64,000 bases of DNA, from NCBI GenBank assembly GCA_002343685.1, contig DDRS01000034.1, forward strand, positions 115,223-179,222, in the 5' to 3' direction. Positions 55,075 to 63,662 of the stretch are shown here, in pieces. The stretch comes from Thiobacillus denitrificans. Its GTDB lineage: Bacteria > Pseudomonadota > Gammaproteobacteria > Burkholderiales > Thiobacillaceae. The position numbers and the translations under genes are program-made. A model generated the notes under the pieces. That model saw only the letters and a list, made by a program, of their open reading frames with translations. It was not told where the DNA came from and made no database searches. Each line of letters begins with the position of its first letter. The stretch's first letter is position 1.

Positions 55075-56133
55075 TTACATGCCCTCGGCCAGGCTGACGC
55101 CGAGCCCCAGGGACTGCTGGCGGTGGTTGTAGTCGATCAGCGATTCGCCGTAGCCGTTGAAATATTGCACGTAACCTTTCAGGCGCCCGATCAGCGGGAA
55201 GCTCCAATTCAGTTTCAGCGCCCCCCGGTTGTCCGGGCTCTTGAAATTATTGCGCAGCAGGAGCGAATAGGCGTTGCGGCCCTTGCTGTAGACCACCAGC
55301 AGATCGCCATGCCCCATGTAGTCTTCGATATCGGGGTTGTCGTCACTGCCCCGGTTTTCGTGGATGCGGATCCAGGGCCGGACCAGCAAAGCCAGATTGC
55401 CGCGTTCCAGCCCGAACTGCGCATAAGCCCGGTTCCAGCTGCGCGACAGACCTTCGCCGCGCCCGTTCGACTGGTGTGACAGGCCGAAATTGATGAAACG
55501 TCCACGGAAACCAGCAAGCGCGTAATTCGTGCGGTACACCAGCATCGCCTCCGGTTCGTAGTTGGTCTCGCGAAACGGCGAGGAAATGCTGTGGTTGTAG
55601 GCCTGCCAGAACGAAGTCGCCGTGTAGCCAAACCACAGATCGGCATCATCATGGCCGAACACGCCCTGCATGGCCTTGATCTTGAAACTCAACTGCAATT
55701 CCGTCTCGATGTTTTCGAGACCGAGGCCGGGCTGGGCGAAAGTATTCCGAAACGGGGAATCGTTGGGTGCGTTGCTGTATTTGACGGGCAGGAAATAGTT
55801 GGGCCGATGAGGCTGAAACAGGAAGGCGCCCTGCTTGGCTTCGTCGTCCAGTTCCCAGTGGCGCGACAGCGCAGAAAGCAGCTTCGGTTCCGGCAGCTGC
55901 GCCAGCGGGGGCGCTGCGGCAGGCTGTGGTACCGGTTTGGCCTCGACCCGGGGGGCCGTCTCGAGTTGCGAACGCCCTGACACGCGGTCGTAGCAGGCCA
56001 GTCGTTCGGCATCCGCCGGAATCGCGCTGCACCCTTCCCAGTCGGCCGTCGAAGCGGCCCGCGCAGGTCCTGCCAGGCCGCCTCCCAGCAAAGCAAGCAA
56101 CAGGAGGCCGGATGATAGACGGGAAAAATTCAT
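55075..56133 (-). CDS. pldA: Outer-membrane phospholipase A1
   Basis: 352 aa. Signal peptide about 1-26 (MNFSRLSSGLLLLALLGGG...ARA), a Cys-containing N-terminal segment (EGCSAIPADAERLACYDRV, common in this family's periplasmic extension), then the OMPLA barrel with the catalytic GLSHQSNGRGEGLSRSWNR (His, Ser and downstream Asn as in E. coli PldA). Calcium-dependent hydrolysis of phospholipids in the outer leaflet. Last gene of the tetR-headed operon, 10 nt after the MBL hydrolase. Confidence 0.93.
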   Translation of the reverse strand: MNFSRLSSGLLLLALLGGGLAGPARAASTADWEGCSAIPADAERLACYDRVSGRSQLETAPRVEAKPVPQPAAAPPLAQLPEPKLLSALSRHWELDDEAKQGAFLFQPHRPNYFLPVKYSNAPNDSPFRNTFAQPGLGLENIETELQLSFKIKAMQGVFGHDDADLWFGYTATSFWQAYNHSISSPFRETNYEPEAMLVYRTNYALAGFRGRFINFGLSHQSNGRGEGLSRSWNRAYAQFGLERGNLALLVRPWIRIHENRGSDDNPDIEDYMGHGDLLVVYSKGRNAYSLLLRNNFKSPDNRGALKLNWSFPLIGRLKGYVQYFNGYGESLIDYNHRQQSLGLGVSLAEGM

Positions 56134-56143
56134 CGGCACGGGC

Positions 56144-57574
56144 TTATTCGAGAATGACGCCATGGCCCGGCGCCGGCGCCGTCGCATCCCAGTCGAACTG
56201 CGTCTTCAGGTCGGCGGCAAAATCCTTCGCCACCGTCTCCTCGCCATGCACGACGAACACCTGGCGCGGCTTGCTGTGAAAGTGGCCCAGCCAGGCGAGC
56301 AGGGCGGTGCGGTCGGCGTGCGCCGACAGCCCGCCCAATGTATAGAGATCGGCACGCACCGGAATATCCTCGCCCAGCAGGCGCACGCGCTTGGCGCCAT
56401 CGACGAGGCGGCGGCCGAAGGTACCGGCAGCCTGGAAACCGGTGATGAGGATGGTCGATTCGCGGCGTGCCAGATTGGCGCGCAGGTGGTATTTGATGCG
56501 GCCGGCCTCGCACATGCCACTGGCCGAGATGATGACGGCACCGCCCGTGACACGGTCGAGCGCCTTCGATTCCTCGACATCCTCGACGAATTCGAGCTTG
56601 CGGAAATATTGTGCGCCGCCATGCCGGCCCATCAACGCGTGGGTTTCGGCATCGAGCAGTTCCATGTGCTTGAAGGTGATTTCGGTGGCCGCGGTGGCCA
56701 TCGGCGAATCGACGAAGACGGAAAGTTTGGGAATGCGCGCCTGCCGGGTCAGGTCGGCCAGCAAGTAGAGCATGTCCTGCGTGCGGCCCACTGCAAAGGC
56801 GGGAATGATGACGTTGCCGCCTTTTCGCTCGATGGTGTCGTTGATCGCCGTCACCAGTTCATCCTGCGTCGCTTCCATGCTCTTGTGGTCGCGGTTGCCG
56901 TAGGTCGACTCGACCAGCAGGTAGTCGGCGTCGAAGATCGGCGTCGGGTCGCGCAGCAAGGGCCGTGCAGGCTGGCCCAGATCGCCGGAAAACACGATTT
57001 TGCGGCGCCGCGGTCCTTCGCCCACCCAGACTTCGACGATCGCCGAACCGAGAATATGGCCGGCGTCGCGGAAGGTGCAGCGCACCAGTGGATGCGGGGC
57101 AATTTCCAGATCGTAGTCGACCGGATTGAGCTGCTTGAGCGAGGCCTGCGCCTGCGCCACGGTATACAGCGGTGCCGTGTCGCGCGGGTACGAACCGCGT
57201 GCCGCGTCGCGCCTGGCCATCCCCTGGCGGAAACGATGGAGGTTCTGGTATTCCGCTTCCTTTTCCTGGATATGCGCCGAGTCGGGCAGCATCACCGCCA
57301 ACAGGTCGCAAGTCGCACGCGTTGTGTGAATGCGGCCTTTGAAACCGAGCGCGACCAGGCGCGGCAGCAGCCCGGAGTGATCGATGTGGGCGTGCGTCAG
57401 GATGACGAAATCGATCGTTCGGGGATCGAAGCTGAAGGCACGGCGATTCTTGTCGCGCGCTTCGCGCCCGCCCTGGAACATGCCGCAATCGACCAGGAAG
57501 CGCACGCCGTCGGCTTCCAGCAGATAGCTGGAGCCCGTCACTTCGCGCGCTGCGCCAAGAAAGGTCAGTTTCAT
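56144..57574 (-). CDS. Beta-CASP metallo-hydrolase (RNA-processing type)
   Basis: 476 aa. MBL core LTHAHIDHSGLLPRLV (HxHxDH), the zinc Asp region FSGDLGQPARPLL, then beta-CASP motifs VDSPMATAATEI, SASGMCEAGRIKYHL and FVVHGEE. Relatives are mRNA 3'-end or RNA exo/endonucleases (CPSF73-like, COG1236). Its ATG overlaps the ABC ATPase stop (4 nt). Why an RNase should sit between an ABC exporter and a phospholipase is not evident. Confidence 0.9.
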   Translation of the reverse strand: MKLTFLGAAREVTGSSYLLEADGVRFLVDCGMFQGGREARDKNRRAFSFDPRTIDFVILTHAHIDHSGLLPRLVALGFKGRIHTTRATCDLLAVMLPDSAHIQEKEAEYQNLHRFRQGMARRDAARGSYPRDTAPLYTVAQAQASLKQLNPVDYDLEIAPHPLVRCTFRDAGHILGSAIVEVWVGEGPRRRKIVFSGDLGQPARPLLRDPTPIFDADYLLVESTYGNRDHKSMEATQDELVTAINDTIERKGGNVIIPAFAVGRTQDMLYLLADLTRQARIPKLSVFVDSPMATAATEITFKHMELLDAETHALMGRHGGAQYFRKLEFVEDVEESKALDRVTGGAVIISASGMCEAGRIKYHLRANLARRESTILITGFQAAGTFGRRLVDGAKRVRLLGEDIPVRADLYTLGGLSAHADRTALLAWLGHFHSKPRQVFVVHGEETVAKDFAADLKTQFDWDATAPAPGHGVILE

Positions 57575-58293
57575 ATCGCGCGTCCTTCGCCCGCTTCTTC
57601 GTAAGTCTTGCCGTCGCGGATATGGTAAATGCGTTTGAAGGTCGGGATGATTTTTTCGTCGTGCGTGACGACGATGATCGCGGTCTGGAATTCCTGCGCC
57701 AGGCGGTTGAGGATCTTCACCACGGTGAGCGCGCGTTCGCTGTCGAGCGGCGCGGTCGGTTCGTCGGCGAGGATGATCGGCGGCTTGTTGGCAAGTGCCC
57801 GCGCGATCGCCACGCGCTGCTGTTCGCCGCCCGAGAGTTCGGCGATGCGCGCCTGCGCACGGTGCTGCACGTCGAGCGCGGTGAGCATCTCCAGTGCAAT
57901 CGCGCGCGCCTGAGGATTGGGTACGCCGGCCAGCATCGGCAGCAGCGCGACGTTGTCGGTGGCATCGATAAAGGGGATCAGATAGGGCGCCTGGAACACG
58001 AAACCGATGCGGTCGCGACGCAGCGCGCGCAGGTCGCCGGTCTTCCAGCCGCCGTCGAAGATCATTTCGCCGCCGAGGGTGAACCGGCCGGCGGTCGGCT
58101 CGATCACCGCCCCCAGGCATTTCAGCAAGGTGGTCTTGCCGGAGCCGGACGGCCCGATCAGGCCGACCACCTCGCCGGGCCAGACCGTCATGTCGACGCC
58201 CTTCAGCGCATCGACCGCCGCGCTGCCGCTACCGTAGCGCTTGGTGAGGCCCTCGATGAGGATTGCGGGCCGGATTGGGGCAGCGTCAGCCAC
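57571..58293 (-). CDS. ABC transporter ATPase (LolD/DevA-like)
   Basis: 240 aa. Walker A GPSGSGKTTLLKCLG, signature LSGGEQQRVAIARAL, Walker B IILADEPTAPLD, H loop IVVTHDEKI. Type VII/MacB-class ATPase that would pair with the FtsX-like permease. Overlaps the permease end by 8 nt. Confidence 0.95.
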   Translation of the reverse strand: MADAAPIRPAILIEGLTKRYGSGSAAVDALKGVDMTVWPGEVVGLIGPSGSGKTTLLKCLGAVIEPTAGRFTLGGEMIFDGGWKTGDLRALRRDRIGFVFQAPYLIPFIDATDNVALLPMLAGVPNPQARAIALEMLTALDVQHRAQARIAELSGGEQQRVAIARALANKPPIILADEPTAPLDSERALTVVKILNRLAQEFQTAIIVVTHDEKIIPTFKRIYHIRDGKTYEEAGEGRAI

Positions 58294-59479
58294 CGATCGC
58301 CTCCGCCGGGTCGATCCTGAGCGCGGCGCGGATCGCCAGTACCGAGGCCAATGCGCACACCACCAGGGTCAGCACGAAGGCGCGTCCCGCATCGCCGGTT
58401 TCGAGCAGCACGTATTTGGGAAAGGCCGGCGCCCACAGTGTTGCGGCGAACTTGCCGACGAAGAAGCCGATCACGCCCAGCCCCAGCGCCTCCTGCACGA
58501 TCATCGCAGCGATGGTGCGATTCCGGGTGCCGATGAGTTTCAGCACGGCGATCTCCTTGATCTTGCCGAGCGTCATCGTGTAGATGATGAAGGCGACGAT
58601 GGCCGCGCTGACCACCGCCAGGATCACCAGGAACAGGCCGATCTGCTTGGCCGCGGTGGCGATCAGCTTGGCCACCAGGATCTCTTCCATGTCGTCGCGA
58701 GTATAGGCGGTGAAGCGCTGCCAACGCGCGATCGTGTCGGCGACGGCGCGTGCATCGACCCCCGGCTGCAGCCGCAGCAGCACGGCATTGACCTTGTGGC
58801 TGGACGCCTGGATCGCCTGTACCGCATCGAGTACGCCGGGTTGGCCGGGGCGGTTGATCGCCGGATTGGCGGCCAGACGCTGGCGATCCTCCACGATGGC
58901 GTCGTTGTCCTTCAGAAACTGCGCTTCCTGCGCATCCTTCAACGGAATGAACAACATCGGATCGCCGTTGGACGACACCATGCGCCGCGTCAACCCGACC
59001 ACGGTGTAGTCGTTGCGCCGGATGCGGACCACGTCGCCCACCCGCAGGCCGGTCTTGGCGTCGGCCACCGCTTCGTAATGCGCACGGGCGATCGGGCGAC
59101 CGGCTACCAGAAACGCCGGCCCGCCCGGCTTGCCCGGCTCGAACCCGGCCACCATCACGCGCTGCGACTGGCCTGCGTGCGACACCTGCATGGTGAGGTA
59201 GGCGACGTTGCCGGCCTGCGCCACGCCTGGCAACCCCAATAGCGCGCGATAGAGATCGTCCGGCACGGAGGAGGGCTCGGCGAACGGGCCAAGGGTATCC
59301 TGCTGCACCACCCAGACATCGGCGTCGACCGCACGCAGCAGCACCTTGGCGTCGTCGACCATGCCGCGATACACGCCGGCCATGGTCAGGGTCACCCCGA
59401 TCAGCAGGCCCAATCCCAGCCCGGTCAGCAGATAGCTTTTCAGGTGGTGGGCGATGTCGCGCCGGGCCAGATTAATCAT
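58286..59479 (-). CDS. ABC transporter permease, FtsX/MacB family (DevC-like)
   Basis: 397 aa. Helix 1 about 15-35, a large periplasmic domain (MacB-like, about 40-270), then three C-terminal helices (IGLFLVILAVVSAAIVAFIIYTM, ALGLGVIGFFVGKFAATLW, AFVLTLVVCALASVLAIRAAL). With the adaptor and ATPase it forms a DevBCA/MacAB-type exporter for a molecule collected on the periplasmic side. Overlaps the ATPase. Confidence 0.92.
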   Translation of the reverse strand: MINLARRDIAHHLKSYLLTGLGLGLLIGVTLTMAGVYRGMVDDAKVLLRAVDADVWVVQQDTLGPFAEPSSVPDDLYRALLGLPGVAQAGNVAYLTMQVSHAGQSQRVMVAGFEPGKPGGPAFLVAGRPIARAHYEAVADAKTGLRVGDVVRIRRNDYTVVGLTRRMVSSNGDPMLFIPLKDAQEAQFLKDNDAIVEDRQRLAANPAINRPGQPGVLDAVQAIQASSHKVNAVLLRLQPGVDARAVADTIARWQRFTAYTRDDMEEILVAKLIATAAKQIGLFLVILAVVSAAIVAFIIYTMTLGKIKEIAVLKLIGTRNRTIAAMIVQEALGLGVIGFFVGKFAATLWAPAFPKYVLLETGDAGRAFVLTLVVCALASVLAIRAALRIDPAEAIGG

Positions 59480-59491
59480 GCTCGGAAGGGC

Positions 59492-60679
59492 TCATCGCGC
59501 CGTCAGTTGCTGTTCGCGCACCCGCATGCCGTCGTCGAGTTGCCTGGCGCTGTAAACGATGACGTGCTCGCCTTCGGCGAGGCCGGAGACGACTTGCGCA
59601 CGATCCGCGGTTTGCACGCCGAATTGCACCGGCTTGAAGCGGGCGCGTCCGTCGACTGCCTGCCATACGCCGGTCCGGTCGTTGCGCAAGCCGATGGCGG
59701 CACGCGGCACCGTCAACGCGTTGCGCGTACCGGGCAGATGCAGCGTCACCTCCGCCAGTTCGCCCAGATACAGGCGGTCGGGTATCGGATCGAACGCCAC
59801 GTCGACGATCCGTTCCTCGGTCACGGCGTCGCTTTGCAGTTCGATACGCGCCACCTTGCCCGGCAGGGCCTTGCCGGGTGCAGAACGCATCGCGATATCC
59901 GCCGCCTGCCCCACCCGTATGGCCTGCGCGCGCGCCTGATCGACCCGCGCGCGTACCCACAGGTGCGCCGGATCAGCCAGCCGCAGCACAGCCTGCCCAG
60001 CCACCACCGTCGTGCCGGGCTCGGCCTCCCGCGCCGTGACCACGCCCTTGATCGGGCTCAGCAACCGGAGGCTGTTGCGCAGTTGATCGATACCCTGGCG
60101 CTCGGCGTCGGCCCGCCCGATCTCGCGCAGTGCTGCCGCGGCATTGGCGCGCGCCGCAGCCAGCGCCGCTTCGGCGGCCGCTGCCTCGTGCAGACGGCTA
60201 TCCACCATTTCCTTGGCGACGAAATTCTGCCGGTACAACACCTCATAGCGCGCCAGATTGGCTTGCGCCAGACGCGTCCGACTGTCGGCCTCGGCCACCT
60301 GCGCCTGTGCCGCCGCAGCAGCCTGCCGGGCGCGGGCGGCGGCGCTCATCGCCGCGTCGGCGCGCTGGCGCAGATCCACCGGATCGATCTCGGCCAGCAC
60401 CTGGCCGGCTTCGACACGATCGCCTTGATCAACCATCACCCGCAACAGCCGGCCGGCCTGGATCGGGCCGACGCTGTAGGCATGCTGCGCCTCCACCGTG
60501 CCGATTCCGTACACGCCGGGATGAAGGTCGGCGCGGGTGACGGCGGCCTGCTCGACACCCACCGGCGCCAGCGGCCCACGCGTGGCGAGCAGCCAGAAGA
60601 AGGCTGCGGCAAACACCATGAACCCGGCAACCAGTAACAGATTACGTCGATTGATGAACGACACTGCGCGGTGTTCCAT
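59492..60679 (-). CDS. HlyD-family periplasmic adaptor (DevB-like)
   Basis: 395 aa. N-terminal anchor helix (about 12-32), lipoyl half-motifs (VGPIQAGRLLRVMVDQGDRVEAGQVLAEID and LLSPIKGVVTAREAEPGTTV), a long Ala/Arg/Gln coiled-coil hairpin (about 105-205) and a C-terminal barrel. Links the MacB-like permease to an outer-membrane duct; no TolC gene in the operon. 11 nt after the cytochrome. Confidence 0.92.
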   Translation of the reverse strand: MEHRAVSFINRRNLLLVAGFMVFAAAFFWLLATRGPLAPVGVEQAAVTRADLHPGVYGIGTVEAQHAYSVGPIQAGRLLRVMVDQGDRVEAGQVLAEIDPVDLRQRADAAMSAAARARQAAAAAQAQVAEADSRTRLAQANLARYEVLYRQNFVAKEMVDSRLHEAAAAEAALAAARANAAAALREIGRADAERQGIDQLRNSLRLLSPIKGVVTAREAEPGTTVVAGQAVLRLADPAHLWVRARVDQARAQAIRVGQAADIAMRSAPGKALPGKVARIELQSDAVTEERIVDVAFDPIPDRLYLGELAEVTLHLPGTRNALTVPRAAIGLRNDRTGVWQAVDGRARFKPVQFGVQTADRAQVVSGLAEGEHVIVYSARQLDDGMRVREQQLTAR

Positions 60680-60690
60680 ACGGGGTCCGC

Positions 60691-61170
60691 TCAGTGTTTA
60701 TCGTCGTTCAGCGGGCTGCGGATTTGATAAGCCGCATGGCAGCTCACGCATTTTTGCAGCGTGGCGGACAGCTGGTTGAGCGTGTGGCTCACATCCTTCA
60801 GGCTGTCGGCATCCATCGCGATCTGGTCGAAATCGCGATGCACCGAAAAGCCGAGCTGCCTGAATTCCATGGGCAACTTGGCCCGCAACTCGGGCGGTAC
60901 CTCGTGCACCATCTTCATCCCCATTCCGCGTGCCGCGGCCGCTGTCGCCTGCATGTCCTGCTTGCCGAGCGCGCCGGTCATGGTGCCGACGCCGTCGAGG
61001 AACAGACGCATTTCTTCCAGGATCATGGCGCGTTCGTCCGGAGACAAGGCCAGGATCACGCGAGTGTCTGCGGCAGGCGCATGGGCGTGGTGGGGCGTCA
61101 TGTCCTGCGCATGGGCGGTGGCCAGATTCATGCACAGGCTGGCTGCGAGCGGTATCGAGAAATATTTCAT
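60691..61170 (-). CDS. Periplasmic mono-haem cytochrome c (c'-like)
   Basis: 159 aa. Signal peptide about 1-22 (MNLATAHA-QD). Helical, with the single haem motif CVSCH close to the C-terminus (LQKCVSCHAAYQIRSPL), the arrangement of cytochromes c'. The His-rich mature start (MTPHHAHAPAADTR) may bind metal. Start shares a base with the tetR stop. A c'-type protein as first structural gene of an exporter operon is unusual. Confidence 0.88.
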   Translation of the reverse strand: MKYFSIPLAASLCMNLATAHAQDMTPHHAHAPAADTRVILALSPDERAMILEEMRLFLDGVGTMTGALGKQDMQATAAAARGMGMKMVHEVPPELRAKLPMEFRQLGFSVHRDFDQIAMDADSLKDVSHTLNQLSATLQKCVSCHAAYQIRSPLNDDKH

Positions 61171-61802
61171 CACGGGTGCGTTCCTGGGGTGGGCGAGGGT
61201 GTACGGACCGCCGCGAGAAAAACCGGGAAGGTGCGGGCGGCTTCGGCAGCCAGCGTGCGCTGACCACGCAGAATGGAAGTTTGCAGAACCAGTCCCTGGA
61301 TCATGCCGATATAGAGCGTGGCCGCGGCCTGCGTATCGAGATCGGGACGGACTTGCTTCGCTATTTGGCCATCCTGCAGCAGATGCGCGATTTTCGCCTC
61401 GTACGCCAGCATGATTTCGGTCACGAGCTGACGCAGCACTGCATTGCGGCCATGCAGATGCTCGGAGGTAAGCACACGCGGAATGGCCGGATGGCCGGCG
61501 ATGAACGCAATATGGGCAAAAAACATGCGCTGCAGGGCATCCAGCGGATCGCGGCCTTGCGCCGCCGCGCGCGTCAGCACCGCCATCATGCGGTCGCGCA
61601 CCCACTGCATCACCGCCAGCCAGATGGCGTCCTTGCTCGGAAAGTGCCGGAACACCGCGCCCTGCGTCACCCCCATCGCCTGCGCCATGTCCTGGGTGGT
61701 CACGTCGTCGACGCCCTGCCTGGCGGCCAGTTCGAGCGTCACGCGGATGATTTCCTCGCGCCGTTCGTCGGCGCCCAGCCGTTTACGCACAGCCTCGGAC
61801 AT
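61170..61802 (-). CDS. TetR-family transcriptional repressor
   Basis: 210 aa. N-terminal HTH: RREEIIRVTLELAARQGVDDVTTQDMAQAMGVTQGAVFRHFPSKDAIW. C-terminal ligand domain helical. First gene of the seven-gene operon to 55075, almost certainly its local repressor; a dyad at 61814-61839 just upstream fits as operator. ATG 61802; the frame is open to 61862. Confidence 0.93.
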   Translation of the reverse strand: MSEAVRKRLGADERREEIIRVTLELAARQGVDDVTTQDMAQAMGVTQGAVFRHFPSKDAIWLAVMQWVRDRMMAVLTRAAAQGRDPLDALQRMFFAHIAFIAGHPAIPRVLTSEHLHGRNAVLRQLVTEIMLAYEAKIAHLLQDGQIAKQVRPDLDTQAAATLYIGMIQGLVLQTSILRGQRTLAAEAARTFPVFLAAVRTPSPTPGTHP

Positions 61803-61813
61803 GAGCGTAGTCC

Positions 61814-61839
61814 TTAGGTAGTTATTGATCACTATCTTA
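61814..61839. promoter_or_regulatory. Candidate TetR operator (26-bp imperfect dyad)
   Basis: TnAGnTAGTnATnnATnACTAnCTnA, nine of thirteen positions symmetric, 12 nt upstream of the tetR ATG and in AT-rich DNA that would hold the promoter. Typical size and place for a TetR repressor site. Confidence 0.6.
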
Positions 61840-61879
61840 TGGGCGGGCTCGACACGCGTCAAGCCCGCCGAGACGCCAA

Positions 61880-63184
61880 TCAGATATCCGGGTTTTTCAG
61901 ACAGGCCAGCAGGGTCGCCGCCAGGATGCGCATATCGTCGGCGCTTGTCACATAGGGCGGCATGACATACACCGTATTGCCGATCGGGCGGATAAACACG
62001 CCTTGCCCCAGCGCTGCCTGATGCAGGCGGGCGGAGAAGCCAGTCTGTGCATCCACCACGTCGAACGCCCAGATCATGCCGCGCTGGCGAAAATGGCGTA
62101 CCCGCTGATGCGTCGCCACGTCCGCCAGCAATCCAGTGAATTCCTGCGCCTTGATGCGGTTGGCGGCAATGATCTGATCCGTTTCGAAGATGTCCAGCAC
62201 CGCCAGCGCCGCCCGGCAGGCCAGAGGGTTGCCGGTATAGGAATGCGAATGCAGAAAACCGCGCGCCGTGGCGTCGCCATAGAACGCGGCATAGACGGCG
62301 TCGGTCGTCAGCACAGCCGACAGCGGCAGATAACCCCCCGTGATCCCCTTCGACAAGCAGATGAAATCGGGGTGGATGGCGGCCTGCTCACAGGCGAACA
62401 TCGTGCCGGTGCGGCCGAAACCCACGGCGATCTCGTCGGCGATCAAGTGCACTCGATATTTCGTGCACAGTTCCCGGGCCCGCTTGAGATAGATCGGGTG
62501 ATACATCGCCATCCCTGTCGCGCCCTGCACCAGCGGTTCGACGATGAAGGCGGCCGTTTCCGTGGCGTGTTCGACCAGATGCGCTTCCAGAGCATCCGCA
62601 CAGCGCAGGGCAAATTCCTCGGCCGTTTCTCCTGTTTCGGCCAGGCGCGCATCCGGCGTCGGAACCTGTACCGTGTGTCGCAGCAGGGGAGCATAGGTGG
62701 ACTTGAACAGCGGAATATCGGTCACCGACAGCGCACCGACGGTTTCGCCGTGATAGCCGTTCTGGAGGCTGATGAAACTGCTTTTCTCCGTTTGACCGGC
62801 ATTACGCCAGAAGTGAGCGCTCATTTTCAGTGCGATCTCGGTAGCCGACGCGCCGTCCGAGCCATAGAACGCGTGGCCCAGCCCGGTCAGCTTGGCCAGC
62901 CGTTCCGAGAGCGCCACGACCGGTTCGTGGGTGGCGCCGGCCAGCATCACATGCTCGATCTTGCCGAGCTGGTCAATGATGGCGGCATTGATGCGCGGGT
63001 TGCAGTGGCCGAACAGGTTGACCCACCAGCTGGATATCGCATCGAGGTAACGCCGCCCGTCAGTGCCGACAAGCCAGACGCCCTCGCCGCGCGCGACCGC
63101 CAGCGGCGGCGTGGCCTCCAGCGCTTTCATCTGGGTGCAGGGGTGCCAGACGGCGGCGCGGGTACGGCTGATTAAATCGTCCAT
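61880..63184 (-). CDS. bioA: Adenosylmethionine--8-amino-7-oxononanoate aminotransferase BioA
   Basis: 434 aa. PLP class III aminotransferase of biotin synthesis. Motifs: VWHPCTQMK, SWWVNLFGHCNPRI, YGSDGASATEIALKMS, HGETVGALSVTD, LIADEIAVGFGRTGTMF and the PLP lysine LSKGITGGYLPLS. ATG 63184 chosen; its start is only 4 bp from the -35 of the divergent groES promoter, and the frame is open to 63223 through that promoter. Confidence 0.96.
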   Translation of the reverse strand: MDDLISRTRAAVWHPCTQMKALEATPPLAVARGEGVWLVGTDGRRYLDAISSWWVNLFGHCNPRINAAIIDQLGKIEHVMLAGATHEPVVALSERLAKLTGLGHAFYGSDGASATEIALKMSAHFWRNAGQTEKSSFISLQNGYHGETVGALSVTDIPLFKSTYAPLLRHTVQVPTPDARLAETGETAEEFALRCADALEAHLVEHATETAAFIVEPLVQGATGMAMYHPIYLKRARELCTKYRVHLIADEIAVGFGRTGTMFACEQAAIHPDFICLSKGITGGYLPLSAVLTTDAVYAAFYGDATARGFLHSHSYTGNPLACRAALAVLDIFETDQIIAANRIKAQEFTGLLADVATHQRVRHFRQRGMIWAFDVVDAQTGFSARLHQAALGQGVFIRPIGNTVYVMPPYVTSADDMRILAATLLACLKNPDI

Positions 63185-63187
63185 GGA

Positions 63188-63217
63188 CTTGAAATTGAAA
63201 CTCTCCGCCCCTACTAT
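63188..63217 (+). promoter_or_regulatory. Overlapping sigma-32 and sigma-70 promoters of groESL
   Basis: Sigma-32 reading: CTTGAAA (63188-63194), 13-bp spacer, CCCCTACTAT (63208-63217). Sigma-70 reading: TTGAAA (63189-63194), 17-bp spacer, TACTAT (63212-63217). The two share DNA and lead into the CIRCE element. Confidence 0.75.
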
Positions 63218-63243
63218 TAGCACTCAACGGCGACGAGTGCTAA
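63217..63243. promoter_or_regulatory. CIRCE operator (HrcA site)
   Basis: TTAGCACTC-N9-GAGTGCTAA, a perfect match to the CIRCE consensus. It begins at the last base of the -10 hexamer, so HrcA binding would block groESL transcription until heat shock. HrcA itself is not in the window. Confidence 0.97.
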
Positions 63244-63320
63244 CAACACCTTCGCCGCTTCCTCATTTTTCGGGCAGCTCCGGCTGCCTTATATCAACGT
63301 ACCGCAATGGAGACTTTGCA

Positions 63321-63611
63321 ATGAAAATCCGTCCTCTGCACGACCGAGTGATTGTCAAGCGCATGGAAGAAGAGCGCAAGACCGCTTCCGGGATCGTGAT
63401 CCCCGATACCGCGACCGAGAAGCCCGACCAGGGCGAAGTGATCGCCGTGGGCGCAGGCAAGAAAGACGACCAGGGCAAGCTGATTCCGCTGGACGTGAAA
63501 GTTGGCGACCGTGTGCTGTTCGGCAAATACGCTGGCCAGACCGTCAAGGTCGAGGGCGACGAGCTGCTGGTGATGCGCGAAGAAGACATCATGGGCGTGG
63601 TCGAGCAGTAA
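63321..63611 (+). CDS. groES: Co-chaperonin GroES
   Basis: 96 aa, usual length. MKIRPLHDRVIVKRMEEERKTASGIVIPDTATEKP with the mobile loop, and DRVLFGKYAGQTVKVEGDELLVMREEDIMGVV. Caps the GroEL cage. ATG 63321 with TGGAGACTTT upstream. Confidence 0.99.
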   Translation: MKIRPLHDRVIVKRMEEERKTASGIVIPDTATEKPDQGEVIAVGAGKKDDQGKLIPLDVKVGDRVLFGKYAGQTVKVEGDELLVMREEDIMGVVEQ

Positions 63612-63662
63612 TCGAACGCCGTACGCAAATCCAAACCGAATTCAAAATTTAGGAGTTAAGCA

